A stretch of 64,000 bases of DNA from Crotophaga sulcirostris (GCA_013397455.1 VYZB01000932.1:32196-96195), one strand, 5' to 3'. Shown: positions 38,007 through 51,749, numbered from the stretch's first letter. Notes: generated by a model from the letters alone, not told the origin. Program-made: numbers and translations.

Positions 38007-39642
38007 CAAGCCTCACAAAGGATAGCTTATAAAAAGCAGTTCCCCCCATGCCAAGTGATACTGGATTATAGAAGAACGTTAATACATATTCAACTTGAAA
38101 TTATATTCAGCTGTCTTTCTAGTTTCAGACATAAGGAAATCCCATATTTTATTAGAAAATACACTATTTTCATTCTTCCCTGCTTGAGAATTCTGGAAAG
38201 AATGTGCTGGGAGTTTACCTCCAACATAAGACAAAGCACACAAATTTTGAGGTTAGAGAGATGTTCTCCAAGAAATATCAAATTCCATGCAATGAAAGCA
38301 ATAATAGGATGCTGAATGTCAACACTAATGTCAGTTCCTGCAAAAGGAAAATGATAGCATAACCCTGAAATAAAATAATAAGTATAGCTAACTGCTTCCC
38401 AAATGAAGGACATCTGGGAATTCTTATGAAAAGGGAAAAGGAAAACTGGAATAGATGGGAAAAGCATGATTGAACGCTTTTGTATTTGGAGTAGAATGTG
38501 TTTTTCCCCCCAACAGGAGGCTAAATGTTTTGGAAGGTACAATATTGTGGGGGCACAGCTCAGCACTTAGTTATAAGCCAAAGCTGTATGGAATGTAAAT
38601 TATCCAAAGGTTTTGTGCTTTCTTTCAATGAATGACCTGTTGCAAATGTTTATTTATTCACATTATTATCTATTAATTTGATCACACTGTTTTCCCCAGT
38701 TATTGAATCATAATGTAAGTAATTTAGGCAAGATTAGTAATGTTATATTATTTCACTTTATGCAGTGGAGTCATTAGGGCATAAAGCAAATTCAGCACTG
38801 TGAAATTATCAGTGTAAGTACCATTAAAAGCAAAATCATGCATATATCCTTGACCCAGTATTTTCAAATGTTCTTGTGCCTGGACATTTTTAATGAAAAA
38901 TTCATATTATACCTGCGATGAGCATTAACCAAAGAGACCTTTTCTAATAAAAAGGGCTTTATTAGGTAGCCATTTCAGATATTAGAGATTTGATTGTGGT
39001 TAAAAAAAATGACTCTGAGAATAGCAATTTATCATGCAAAATCTGCATTTTTGGACTATTTCTGAGTCATATCATAAACACTGATAAACATGAGCAAAAT
39101 AAAACAGTTTTGCTACTATTAGTTGTACATTTTTAGTTATGATCTTCTCTTGCTTAATATATCAGCAGTGTTTTCAGCTATATTCTGAATGCTGGGTACT
39201 TGAGTACAGTTTTATGTAAAGAGAAGGGATTATACTTCCATCCTTATATTGGGTGAAGATTTTACATCAGCATTTTGATAAAAAATATTTTAATTCACAA
39301 AACGGCATGTTATATTTGAGAATGTAATATTTTAACTTTACATTCATTTATTCACTGCCACAAATTTACACTTTTAAGAGTATGAATGCATATTAATGAC
39401 AGCTATGGAATATAACAAAACATGGTTATTTGAATAAGTTGTATCATGTCCATACATAGTCTGAAAGATGTGCTGTCGCATCATGAAGCATTCATGAAAA
39501 TACTTTCAAAGGAAGCTTGGTTTAAGGATTTTAAATGTCACCTGATGAACTGAGACCTTAACACACATAAAAGTATAAACAGTTTGTGTTTTCTAAAGAA
39601 GATGTTATTCAAAAGAATATGATAAGAACATTCAGAAAAGTA

Positions 39643-40232
39643 ATTCACAGAAGTATAGGATCATAAAGGTTGGAAAAGACCTCTAAGATCATCAGGTCCA
39701 ATTGTCAACCCACCGCCACCATACCTACTAAACCATGTCTCAAAGTGCTGCATCTACACTATTTTTTTAATATATCCAGGGATGGTGACTCCACCACTTC
39801 CCTGGGCAGCCTGTTCCATTGCTTCACCACCCTTTCAGAAAATAAATTTTTCCTAAAATCCAGTCTAAAGCTCCCCTGACACAACTTGAGGTTATTTAGT
39901 CTTGTCCTATCATTTGTTACTTGGGAGAAGAGACCAACACTCGCCTCACTACAACCTCCTTTTAGGTAGTCATAAAGAATGATAAGGTCTCCCCTCAGAC
40001 TCCTCCAGACTAAACAATTCCATTTCTCTCAGCCACTCTGTACCAGACTTGTTCTCCAGACCCTTCACCAGCTTTGTTGCCCTTCTCTGGACATGCTCCA
40101 GCACATCAAAGTCCTTCTGTAGTGAAGGGCCCAAAACCCAACACAGTATTTGAGATGTGGCTTCACCAGTGCAGAGTACAGGGGCACAATCATTTCCCTG
40201 CTCCTGCTGGCCACCCTATTTCTGATACAAGC
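39643..40232 (-). mobile_element. CR1 LINE fragment, antisense, ORF2 C-terminus plus 3' end
   Basis: The + strand carries the reversed CR1 3' end (AGGTTGGAAAAGACCTCTAAGATCATCAGGTCCAA), then GGGATGGTGACTCCACCACTTCCCTGGGCAGCCTGTTCCA, CTACAACCTCCTTTTAGGTAGT and ACCAGCTTTGTTGCCCTTCTCTGGAC. It ends near CTGCTGGCCACCCTATTTCTGATACAAGC. This is a longer than average copy of about 590 bp, 5' truncated, with broken frames. Confidence 0.95.
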
Positions 40233-41383
40233 AATTATTACAGTAATCTAGTCTTGACTAAAGAAAGACACTGCCTAACCACTACATATTCTACATATTG
40301 GGCAGTAGTCTCAACCTTCCAGTTGAGATTCACTATGAAATATAAAAAGAACAACCTCTGAAGAGTTTGGTAATGTCCTATGACATTCCAGAATTACCAT
40401 CAAATATAGTAAGGACATTAATTCTATCAAGAAATGCTGGTGCTGAAAAAAAGAAGTGTGAATGAGATTTTTGAGGGAATGATGACTCAATCTTCTAAAA
40501 CAGAATTCTAAACCATAACACTTTCTAAATGAAATCTAATTAATATAGTAAGGCCCACCTTTCCTTTGTCAAAATAGCTAAACCAGAAACATTTAGAAAA
40601 TAAGTACAGGAATATAGCTCTAACTTTGTAAACACTTTTTTTTGTAAACAATGTTGGTATGAAATGATATTTCATGCCAGTAATAATGGTGGAAACCAAA
40701 CTGAAACTTCACTGTAAAAGACAGCATGTCCTTTGAGAAAACATCAAACACTTATACTTCCATCAGGATGCTACAGTGTCCCCTAGGAGTAATTCTATAA
40801 AGAAACATATATATTAACACATACATGTAGCAAGCAAATGCCATATATATTAAAAAATTGGAATTTTATATTAACACTGATAGATATGGAAAAAAATGGT
40901 TTTTACTCTGCCAGGTTGTACAACACCTCTGAATGACTCAGGTGCCACCTAGTGCTCAGTTCTCATGTGTTGAAAAAGGCCTGTGGTGGGGAAGCTTTGG
41001 CTAATAAGTCAGACATAAGGCATGGTTGATTAGCCACGGAGAGGTGTATCTATCCTCAGACTATATTCTGGTCAGTTCGCATGACCTTTGCCAACAGGAA
41101 TCTGGAAGAGATGTTGCAATATGGCATAGGCTTTAGGATTATTTTTTTTTTAGATTGTCCTGCGCCTTGAAATAATCTTTGCTGTGTAATTACAACAGCC
41201 TATTCCCTGCTACCTACAGATACAGCTATGCCAAAAATGTGCTCACAATCACTACAGTCTAAACAGAACAATCTTGTAATGACTCAAATATGGACATATC
41301 TACATAGCCATTGCATGGCAGGCAGAGTGCATCTATCTGGGTTTCATCTACCTGGGAATATGAAAAACCATCACATGGCAGAT

Positions 41384-41903
41384 ATCACAGTATCACAGTA
41401 TCACAGTATAACCAGGTTGGAAGAGACCTCTGAGATCATCAAGTCCAACCTATAAGCCAACACTAACACCATCTCATCACCTAAACCATGGCACTNNNNN
41501 NNNNNNNNNNNNNNNNNNNNNNNNNNNNNNNNNNNNNNNNNNNNNNNNNNNNNNNNNNNNNNNNNNNNNNNNNNNNNNNNNNNNNNNNNNNNNNNNNNNN
41601 NNNNNNNNNNNNNNNNNNNNNNNNNNNNNNNNNNNNNNNNNNNNNNNNNNNNNNNNNNNNCAACGCCCGCTTGACTACAACCTCCTTTTAGGTAGTAGTA
41701 GAGAGCAATAAAGTCACCCCTGAGCCTCCTCTTCTCCAGACTAAACAGCCCCAGCTCCCTCAGTCGCTCCTCATAGGGCTTGTGCTCCAGCCCCTTCACC
41801 ATCTTTGTTGCCCTCCTCTGGACACCCTCCAGTATCCTGACATCTTTCCCAAACTGAGGGGCCCAGAACTGTACGCAGTATTCAAGGTGAGGCCTGACAC
41901 CGT
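41384..41903 (-). mobile_element. CR1 LINE fragment, antisense, interrupted by an assembly gap
   Basis: It starts with three perfect ATCACAGT octamers (41384-41407), the reversed CR1 tail repeat. Next come AGGTTGGAAGAGACCTCTGAGATCATCAAGTCCAACC, the gap, and then the ORF2 C-terminus. On the minus strand the latter reads [20 protein letters not shown], then [31 protein letters not shown] and [18 protein letters not shown] with no stop. Of all the CR1s here this has the best-kept reading frame and is probably the youngest. Confidence 0.95.
41496..41660. other. Assembly gap (165 N)
   Basis: A run of 165 unknown bases lies inside the CR1 copy. Flanking sequence on both sides is CR1 in the same orientation, so the missing part is most likely CR1 3' UTR and ORF2 end. 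The gap length may be an estimate. Confidence 0.98.
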
Positions 41904-43362
41904 ACCTCAAGCTTTGCACTATACTGACAAGGTTGAATACTGTCACACCATTGTGGATTTCTGCAATACTAGCAACTGTAGAGTTGACTTCCTGTAGCCT
42001 TCAGTAGTCTTTCTCAGTCCATGCACTATGTGAATTTACGTTCCAGCCATACTCAGGGTTTAACTGGTGCTCTCAGCAGCTGAACAGTATTTTACTGCAG
42101 ATAAGCTTTAATGGAAGTGAAGTGGAATTTGGTAACAGCAACTAAGGGTGGTTGGTACTGTTAACTGTACAGCTCTCCTAGCTATTTGTGTTTTACCTGT
42201 TTGTCAATCCCTTCAGGTAACACTTTAAAATTGTATCTGAGGGGGAAATATACCGTATCAGAATAACCATATCTACTGAAGCTTATAGTCATCTTTCTGT
42301 TGATTTGACTTGGTGCTGGATTATGCTGTCATATGATAAAATTAGTGACTGCCATTGTCTTTCTGCGTGCTCTTTCAGCTCTCTAGTGCTGTTCTCTGTC
42401 TTCAGCTGATTTAAACTGATATACAAAACAGTGCACTGCATGTGAAGGGAATGTATTGCAAACCTTGAACCATTTCTTGTATTAGATTTGTCATGCTCAC
42501 TGTATCAGTGTTACTATAGTACTACAGTTATCACTTGTTTCCCTCACATAACCTGGAGGGGTTTTTTTGTGTATCTTGTTGCTATTGTTCTCTTGCTTGC
42601 AGACAAATTATATTAATGCAGTTCTTATTTGCTTAGTGCTGAAATGGGTTTGTTCCTATAAGAACAACGTATGCCTTTAATGCTACAAATAGAAAAGTTC
42701 TTGTGTTACTTGCAAAGTAATGATTGTAGTGATGTAGTGATTGTTTCAATGTACTTAGAACACAAATCAAACTCAATAGAAAAATCGTCATTTAAAGTTC
42801 CCTTAGGACACAGTTTTAATTGACAACCTTATACTAATCAGCAGCTTTACTTCAGATAATCAAGTTCCTCTGTCATTTTTTAGCACAAAAATAGATTCAA
42901 AAGGAAGTAAAAGGCAAAATTAAGTCATTAATTAAAAAAATAGGTAAAAAACATACGCAATGTAATTAGTTGTATTATCTTTCGTGAGCAGTAGAGAACC
43001 TCAGTGAGATTACAATTACCATGATGTCTGTTTATCAAGAAGGAGCAATTAAGAAAAGAGAGAACAAAACAAAATATTTTACCTTGTTTTCCTTTAGGGA
43101 AAAAATACACCTTTCTCACATTTCCTCTTGCCTACCTATTTATAGATAGATACGACACACATAAAATGCAGAAAACAAAAGAAAAACTTCAGATAAGTTT
43201 TTATTGTTAGACAAAGTGTTACTTATATTACCACCATAAACAAATGTGAATTTCAAAATAATGACTCTTTATTCTGCACTTGTATCTTGAGGTGAGAGAT
43301 CAGTTACACTCCAGGAATAACCACTTTTATTGTTGAATTGCTACGAAAGAGAGACCTGGATT

Positions 43363-43383
43363 TGGGTGGGGGGCGGGGGGCGG
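43363..43383 (+). repeat. G-rich tract, possible G-quadruplex
   Basis: GGGTGGGGGGCGGGGGGCGG has G runs of 3, 6, 6 and 2 on the CSMD3 sense strand, followed by a T run. The two G6 runs can each supply two tracts, so the motif meets the four-tract rule. Confidence 0.6.
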
Positions 43384-46300
43384 ATTTTTTTTCATTTAAT
43401 TTCTGTTTTAATAACGGTAGCTCTTTCAAAGTGTTCATTTGTGGTGTCTCTTTCTTTGCTCTCTGAACCATATATATTTGTACCACTTATATTGCCACTT
43501 AGAAAGGTGAGGTAGAAACTATGCTTCAAAGTTATTTTTTTAGTTTGTAAAACCTTTGAAAAACTATATGCAACTAAATTAAACAAGATTTAGTATAGGA
43601 GAATTTTGGACAACAGAATTTCAGGCTACTTCATATTATTACAAATATATCATCTGTCCTAATGTTTTGGACCCTTGGAATGAATAATGCTCATTATATT
43701 CACATACTAGATGTAGCACTTCTGAAATCACTCCTGAGTCTTCAATACCATAGCATTCTCTCTTGTCAATAAGACAAACTACATATGCATTGGTTTTTTA
43801 AGGGACACCTGTACAGCTGTGTTCTAGCATTTACAGTTACACCAAGTCCTATCCCAAAAGACAAATGGAATGTCCCTAGAATGGCATGTTCCCTGCACTG
43901 TGTCCCTGAACTCAGGTTTGTCTGGCAAAGGAATTCCTGTTTGGAATAGTAGACATGAGTGAACAAGCAGTCTAGGACAGTGCGGTGCAGTAATATAGGG
44001 AGATATTCAAAATCACAGTGGGCAATGGGTGTATTCAATTTCAGGTGTATTCAGTTTCAAAAGTAATAAATACAACAAATATTAGCCTTTATTGAGCTAT
44101 TTCATAGGGTTTTCATTGAGTGAGTAGTCATGAAGATAGACATTTGATATTGACAGTGTCTCTTCATTTTAGGTTCTGAAAAGTGGGGTCATAATGATTT
44201 GTATTAGCTGTGAACTAAAACTGTGATAAAGATATGGATTACCCCTTTAAAAAAAGACAAAATTCTTTATGTGCCTAAATTTCTAATATCGGATTTAGTG
44301 TGTGAAGAACATTAATCTTCAGCAGAGAAAATGCAGTTTCCACTGAGCTAAATACAATGCAATGATATAACAGATGCACTTTTACTGGAATATTTGCAAA
44401 TACTTGTTCTGGGTATTTGGACATCAAATTATAAATTTCATGCTTAAACAGTTCAGGGAGGACAGGTGTTACTCTTGATTTTATCAAAAAAAAATCCTGA
44501 CTTAAAATCTGAATAAAAAGAAATTAATTAGAATAGCTTATTAACTAGCATTTATGAGTGGCTGAATTTCTGCTAATTAAACTCTTTATAAGAGTGTGTC
44601 CATTCCTGCTAAGCAGAACTCTCTGAGGCACATTTTACCAACAGTCTTTGAACAGAATTTCCATTGACATTAATAGTAATTAATGAAATAGAAACTTACT
44701 GAAAAGCATTGAAGAGTATTTTGATTTCAGGGTTTTATCATCACATGAAAAAAAATGGAGGATAAATAAGTTCAGATGCACATCGCTCACAAGTGGAATA
44801 CTGATTTAAAAAAGAAAGGAAAAACTGCATGTTATTTCAGAGATATCTGACAATTAAATCTAGGGCAAAGAAAATCCTTGGCAAGAGATTTAAACAATTG
44901 GGACAGCTTGCTTTAAAAAAGGAGATAAGCAACAATACACAATAAAAACATAAAAGTAGGATGGTGTAAGAAATCAATTATGCTTATTTTCAGAATACAT
45001 GTAGAAATTCAACCAAATTACAATGTGGCAAATTTAAAAGGAAATACTTTTCCACACTTCATATCATTATTGAATATCAGAATGTCACTGAAGTCAAGAA
45101 TCTGTGCAGAGCTGAGCAAAGATTGCAATCTACTTTGGCATTTTCTGTGCTCCCTGACAGATGACAATCTCAAGGTAACAATCCATATCTTTAAATGGCA
45201 GGGAGTTGTTAGTACAGTGTCATATTCAGTTTGAAAATAGATACTACCTATCAAAGAAGACTAATTCAGTTACTTGGTGAATTTCAAGCCCCGCATGCCC
45301 ACCCCCCCCAAAAAAAAAATTCAGTTGCATATGTTCAAACAGAATAAGAATACATTCACAGAATAAACTAATATATTTTAAATTGTACAATTTATTTCCT
45401 ATCTAGAATCAGGACCAAAATTATGTGAAGGGTTAAAGGTAGAAACATGCTCACTAGCCACTTTCATAATATTAAATAAGTTCATGGAATTTGACAAGCA
45501 TTCTTTTTAGATGAGTCATATAGTATTGTAACTGGAAAACGAGTTTTATCATAGAAGGAGGGTGATTTTTAATTAATGCTTTAAATTATAATAGAATTTC
45601 ATAAGAATATATTGCCTTCTGTGAGTAATTCTTGATGAGACAGCAGTAAGAGTAAAGCAAGCAATTTTAGGCACTGACTGTGAAAGGCATCACTAATCTT
45701 TATACTCTTCAAAGGACAGGGAATCTTTTTGTGACCTTTTTACAAAGCACTAAGAAATACAGGCCTCTGAAATATTTGATCTTCTTGGAAAAGCCAAAAA
45801 AACCCCCACTGTGTACAGCCAGGGTTTTCAAGTTAATATAATATGATTCATAAGATAACCAAAATCCACAGGATGATATTTTTACTTCTATTTTGACATG
45901 CCATAATGATAAATAATAACTGGAGTGGCCTTGAAAACCTTTAAAAGATTTAAGAGAAATCCCTTTGAATAAATATGCAGGAGTCAACTGCAGTATTGCC
46001 TTCTTTGTAAAGCGTGCAAGTAAATTTGAAGACAGAGGAGTCTGGTTGGAGGAGAGAACACTTAGCTTGATAAGAAAGTAAAAATATCAACCATTTTGGT
46101 GAGCTTTGAAGTGACCAAGACGAGACCACCTATCTTCTTACTTCTGTGTTGTGTCCTTGTACAAGACAATGAAAGTCAAATCCAGATCCACACTGTTTGT
46201 TATGTAAGAGAAAGTAATAGCAGCAACACCAGCAACTAACCTGCATATTTAACACATTCACATTAAACCATCAGGGAAAAAGAATAAAGCATAATTTAGT

Positions 46301-47339
46301 TGCATGAACTCAAGAAAAGATGCAAACCTTCTGTTTGTCCATCTTGTTTCCTCACTTTGTAGATCAGGGAAATTTGCTATGAATCCAAAGACAGATTTAC
46401 CTGACATGTGTTTTCTCTGATTTGCATCTTCTCTGTTAGCATTAGGATGATGTGTTTGGTACAAGTTTTTAAGAGCTTGGGATGAGATTATGAAATCTCT
46501 TCTGATCACACTTGTACAAAATCTACTTTTTTATATCCATTAACTAGAGGATTCCATCAGTAAATGATAGGAAACGTTGCAGTCAAACTATTTATGATGC
46601 TGAAACATCAGTCAAAAGGGTACACAGTTTAGTATGAGTACCAGCTAGTAAAACTGAACTCTAAATTATGTCGTCAAAGATCAGACTAGGAGCAGAGCCA
46701 CAACTCTAATTTTGGATTCTCAATGGTTCAAAGCTCTGCATTAGAGTAGAACTCACCCAGACATATGGTATTATACATGTTTAAATTAACCAATCTTTTG
46801 CTCAGAAATCAGTTACCACAGGATGTCATTACTTTTGCTTCATTATCTAACATGTTTTAAATCATTAAACAGCGTCCTGGTCATGCTCAGGCTTATGTTT
46901 AGTATGTTTATTTATTCTTTCAAATTTTGGTTGATTAGAATCTGATGTTCTTTTATGTTGGTTATACAGTTTTGTTTATTGTTTTGCATTTGTATAACTT
47001 AAAAGTCAGAAATATAACAAGTTCCTTTGTTTCCTCTTCCTGTGTAATGAATCCTTTGCTGTTTATTAAGAAAAATGCATTGATATACCTATAGCTGGAC
47101 CTTAACAAAAACTTCTTACTTATTTTGGTATCATATTCTACATTTGCATATATGAATACACAAGCAGATAATTAATAGACAAAGTCAATAACGGCTTTTC
47201 AATGTTAAGAGTTGAATAATATCCATGAAAAAATACTATTTATCTAATGTTGCCATAATTTATGTGTGGTATATTCTTCAGCAAAATGAAGTACTGACTT
47301 ATAAAAACATTGTAAGAAATCAAAATATGTCTTCTCCAG

Positions 47340-47534
47340 AATTACAGAGTAGTTCCTGTGGCAATCCAGGAGTTCCACCAAAGGGTATCTTGTATGGTAC
47401 AAGATTTGATGTTGGTGACAAAATCCGATACAGCTGTGTTACTGGATATATTTTGGATGGCCACCCTCAGCTTACTTGCATAGCCAACTCTGTGAATACA
47501 GCATCGTGGGATTTCCCTGTTCCTATCTGTAGAG
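47340..47534 (+). CDS. CSMD3: CSMD3 coding exon, first Sushi (CCP/SCR) domain
   Basis: This internal exon of 195 nt (65 codons, phase 1 at both ends) encodes one whole Sushi domain. The first codon, GAA, is split across the intron (G from 12137, AA from here). Four cysteines lie at exon residues 7, 33, 47 and 64, with the conserved tryptophan at 57 (ASWDFP), giving the normal C1-C3 and C2-C4 disulphide pattern. Motifs read include SSSCGNPGVPPKG, GDKIRYSC and PVPICR. The sequence matches my memory of CSMD3 immediately after the first CUB domain, and the linkage YYE-ELQSSSCG is exact. The acceptor is CTTCTCCAG|AA, with a plausible CTGAC branch site at 47294-47298. The donor is AGAG|GTAAGAG. The symmetrical 1-1 phase is typical of shuffled extracellular modules. 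The open frame continues on both sides by chance; the flanking residues are intronic. Confidence 0.95.
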
Positions 47535-47864
47535 GTAAGAGAAATGCTACAGCAGTGTTCTTGAATATATACATTATAATTATTAGTATAAATAAATATA
47601 AATCTCTATTTTAATTATTAACTATTAGACTTTGATGAAAGAAAGAAAAGCCTTTTTGAATATTTTGGTATTTTGCTCACATGTATGTTGTATTTTAGTA
47701 TATGCACCTACTAAGTTTTACATCAATATCCTATTAAAATTGTATTTCTCATTTATTTTAAAATATATGTAATGAAATAAGAACCAGAAACCTAGTAATA
47801 AGTAGAATATAAATGCCTGTGTTCAACATGTTTGCAAGTATAGGAATAGTTGTAAACTAAAATT

Positions 47865-47865
47865 N
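47865..47865. other. Single ambiguous base
   Basis: One N lies in intronic sequence 330 bp downstream of the Sushi exon. Confidence 0.99.
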
Positions 47866-47924
47866 AAAATTTATACAAATATATGAAATTGCGCCCCCTT
47901 GATGACTATATGTCACCACAGATG

Positions 47925-48415
47925 CTGCAGATCAGGCACGGGGAAGGGTCAGAGGCTAGGAGGGAACCTGGCTCAAGAACTGGATTCAGGAACACACAAA
48001 TCCAGGATCAGGGGCAAACAGACAGATGAGGTCCTCAATGGACATCGTCCATTGAAGAAGAGAGTGATACCCTTGTGATCCCAAGTGTGACATATATGGG
48101 ATGGAATACTCTGTTGGTCAGTTTAGGGTCACCTGTCCTGTCTGGCCCTCCCTGTAGGTGTGACCCTCTTTCATCTTTGACTTACAGCATCCTATCAGCT
48201 TGAGGATGTCCTTGGTTTCTATGGGAGTAGGTATAAGAAATGTCCTTTCTGCATACCAGCGCCCTATGTTATCACTTCTAGAGAGAAACACTGTCTTGAA
48301 AAACATGCAGTTAACTTTCAGAAAATTACGTTTCTTAGACAAGACTTAGCTAAAGTTAGAAATTTATTCTACTTTAGCTCAAATCAAAACACCCATACCG
48401 CAAAAAACGTAGTCA
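47925..48415. mobile_element. Probable LTR-derived fragment
   Basis: A G/C-richer block contains GATACCCTTGTGATCCCAAGTGTGACATATATGGGATGGAATACTCTGTTGGTCAGTTTAGGGTCACCTGTCCTG, then TTATCACTTCTAGAGAGAAACACTGTCTTGAAAAACATGCAGTTAACTTTCAGAAAAT. The phrase GGGATGGAATA..TTGGTCAGTTT.GGTCA.CTGTCCTG is familiar from avian ERV-like LTRs. The ends, orientation and family cannot be fixed by eye. Confidence 0.45.
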
Positions 48416-51400
48416 AGTGTGGGAAATGTGTATCATTGGAAATCCTATTCTATTGTTTCCTGTTCTTGGCTTTGAGCTATTTAATATTTTTATCCATGAT
48501 CTTGAAGAAAACACAAAGTTATTACTAATAATATTATTTCTACTAAAATTATTTGTAACTCCCCAATCTTCCTCTCTTCCCCAAAAAATACTAATAACAA
48601 AGATATATAATCAAGGCATAAATCCAAATTATTCCTGAAGATGATAATAAAATAGATTTGATGATAATATGTTACATTTGTAGCAAAGTAGAAGGCTAAT
48701 GGACATCACTGTAGATGACGACTCAAATACTTGATCTGCCAATATTGAAATGAATTAGCAGAAATAATTGTAGCCTCAAATGAGGAAGATGAGAGACTTG
48801 AGCTTGCTGCTTACACTTGCCAGTCAGTCATCACAGTCACAGTGTTACACGTTTTCTTTTGATATATTGGTTTTCAGTAGAACTTTGGATAGATTTTGTT
48901 TTTATTCCAAGGGGATGTGAAAATAGACAGTGTAAATTTTAATAGGAATGATAAGCTCCCAGAGTATTACACTTAAATTTAGTGTGTAAGCAGAAGACTA
49001 TCACATAAGAATATGAAACCCATATTTCTTTTTATTCATTATTAGAGAGGGCATTACCTGAATAGATGCACTCCCTATGGCAAAAAAAGAGTTGACAAAT
49101 TGGAAAACATTCAGAAAAAGAGGAAACAAGTTCTGTCATTTTGTCTAGAAGAGACTCAAACTTTTCAGTGTATGTGAAAGAGGGTGAAGAGGTGACTTGG
49201 TTTACTACAGAAACCCAGGCAGAAAGAAAACATTTTTTTGGAGAATATATTTCTCTAATCAATAGCACTGAAGAATCTAAGGACTAAATGCTTGACAAAT
49301 AATAAAAAAAAACCAAACAAGGTACACAGTTTAATAGTGATGGTTACAAATTACTGAAACATAACCTAGGAATGTAAGAGTCTTGATTTAAGTTTTAACA
49401 TCAGGTATAATGGTTTATAGGCTTAATGTACCAAATTACTAAAGTATTATTTGTCTATATTCGAGAAAAAATAATTAATTATTTTCAATAGTTCCTTCCG
49501 TGAGTCCATGTTTGATATCAGAAACATCTAACTTTGCATTTAATATAGAGACCTTTGTGGTTCCATTTGAATGAATTTGTCCTAATTTTGCCTAATGCAA
49601 TTATCCAACACAGAATTCTACAGAAGGTTGCTAAAGGTGATTACCCACTAATGAGCTTCTTATCTTTTTCTCTCTGTTTGCCAGGGAGACTTTCTTTGAT
49701 TAAACACTCATCTTTAAAGAGTTCCTCTGATAAATGTCTTTTTGTTCACTACCAATGCTCATTACATCTAAAATAGAGAATCCGGAGACAAACAAGTGAA
49801 GTCATGTATAATCTTGAGAGTATATGTTTAAGAATTTTTGTTTCTCAGTACTAAAGAATTTGATTACTGGTTTTTGGAAGATGGCCAGGTCTCTTCCAGA
49901 CATGCATATACTAGTTGTTCATTTTAATAGAGTTAGTTAGATTGGGGAAATACAGAGTATTGCAATGCCATGGCCTAGGAAATGTCTTTAATTTGTTAGA
50001 AAAAACCCCAAGAATAACACAAAAGTGTACTTTGTTCAACGTTAATTTGGAGGGTTGTTTTGTTTGTTGGTTTGTTTAACCTGTAGGAAATAAATTGAAC
50101 AAAGCATGCTTAGATGTCAATGGAGTTAAGCTCATGGATGTTTTTAGATCATCTGTATGTAAATGTCATTATAATCTGCCTCTTGTAATTCAGAACAAGT
50201 AAATTTGGATAGTAATGTTCTACTAGATCATTCCTTTCACATTGCCTTCATTTTGAATTAAGAGACCAGTACGTCACGCATATATTTTAGCAGTGTAGCA
50301 CTTACGATTGATGTCTCAACAAGGGAAGTTTCATTGGACTCAACAGTGCTTTGTATTGCCATAAGCATCCGTACGTGAATCCTTATTACATGATTATGGT
50401 TTAAATATGGTGCATAACAGCAATATTTGTATTTTTAAGTTGTACATTTTTGGGACAAATTTTATTAATGAAGAAAAGAGTTATTCCTCAAATGACTTCC
50501 TTTTTCTTTACTAGTCTCCGTAAGATTGTATCACAAAATCAGTGCATATACTTTACAATTGCTTTATTTCATATCCTGTTTCTCAGTGACCATAGTTCAA
50601 ATGCACAAGGCTTTTCAGCTGCCATATTTGTGTACTCTGATATTCATTAAAATACTATAATTTTTATTAGATTTACTAGAAGTGCAAAAATACCTTGATT
50701 AAAATAACACTATATTGGATTTATTGTGTTGTGGTCAATTATGCTGTGCAGAACCCATGACTACTTTTTAAATAAAGTCTTCTTCCCTGGCAAATTAATT
50801 TTGATAAGGTTTTCAACAGTGAAACATGATAGCAGCTTTATCATATCACCTATCCCTGAGATAATGTAGCAGCTTGCATTTTCTCCATCATACAGCAAGC
50901 TAAGAATAATTTATTGAGGCTAATAAATAACACTACATCCATATATAATATTGTCATTGTATAAAGGTTATAATAATTAGACACTTTCACAATTACATAG
51001 ACATTGTGACTTTTGTATTTTTAAAGATTTTCCTGTTTCAGGATAAAACAGATTGGGTAGGAATCTTCAGTCTAAAAATGCTTATTTTTCAGTATTCAGA
51101 ATTTTCAAAAAAAGAACATAGTTTTAGATGTATTCCAAGAAGTTCTATTAAAATATATTCACTATCTCCTCTACATCTAACTACAAAATTTTTGTCACTA
51201 TAAAACTTCTGTTCATATTTTTAACAGAAGGCTCTTTTTCCACTTGTTTCCACACGCATTTTGGTCAGACAGGTATGCAACCCACTGAATGTAGTTACCT
51301 TTTAAATGAACAAAACACATTTCCACTTCCTGCATTTCTGCTTTTCATTTTCACCTATATCTATAAAGGTGCATACATAATTTCTTTTTCTTCAGTAGAT

Positions 51401-51749
51401 TTATTCCAAATAAATTGGATCGAGATATTTACAAACTAATATTTTAAAACGTGATGTAGCAGGTGTCAAAACTGAATATCAGAATATTCAGCTATTTGCT
51501 ACTTCCTGAGTGCAGAACCCACTGGAGAGGAATACGTGTTAATTGCAAGTCAGTGGTATAATTCTGTGACTACACAGATACATGACTATACATATTTCAA
51601 CTACATGAAGTAAGTTATAGATCAGATTAAAAAAAAAGAGCAATTTCAAGTGAAACAAAAGTATATCTAAGAGCCCTGTAGGCCCTCCAGTACACTTTCC
51701 TGGAGGGATATATCTGTTTATATATGGCCTATAATAGTATAGAATTTTG

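Larger units (their letters stand above)
12138..47339 (+). other. CSMD3: CSMD3 intron between CUB and Sushi exons (35.2 kb, phase 1)
   Basis: The boundaries are GTAAGA at 12138 and CTTCTCCAG at 47339. Apart from the repeats and short arrays listed separately, the stretches 12.2-14.2, 14.4-17.0, 18.9-21.9, 23.1-37.9, 38.0-39.6, 40.2-41.3 and 41.9-47.3 kb are AT-rich with no gene I can recognise. The longest unexplained open frame is 27235-27741 (+, 168 codons). It is treated as chance. Confidence 0.85.

Noticed and set aside
38090..38566. 158-codon open frame on the minus strand
   Set aside because: No recognisable domain, AT-driven composition rich in I, L, F and S, and no splice or promoter context. 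Most likely chance.
42602..42670. Strong acceptor (TTCTCTTGCTTGCAG) followed by a GTATG donor-like site
   Set aside because: A stop occurs within five codons in phase 1 and the donor is weak.
49684..49775. Strong acceptor (TCTCTCTGTTTGCCAG) followed by an open phase 1 frame
   Set aside because: No acceptable donor before the stop codon, so no exon can be proposed.
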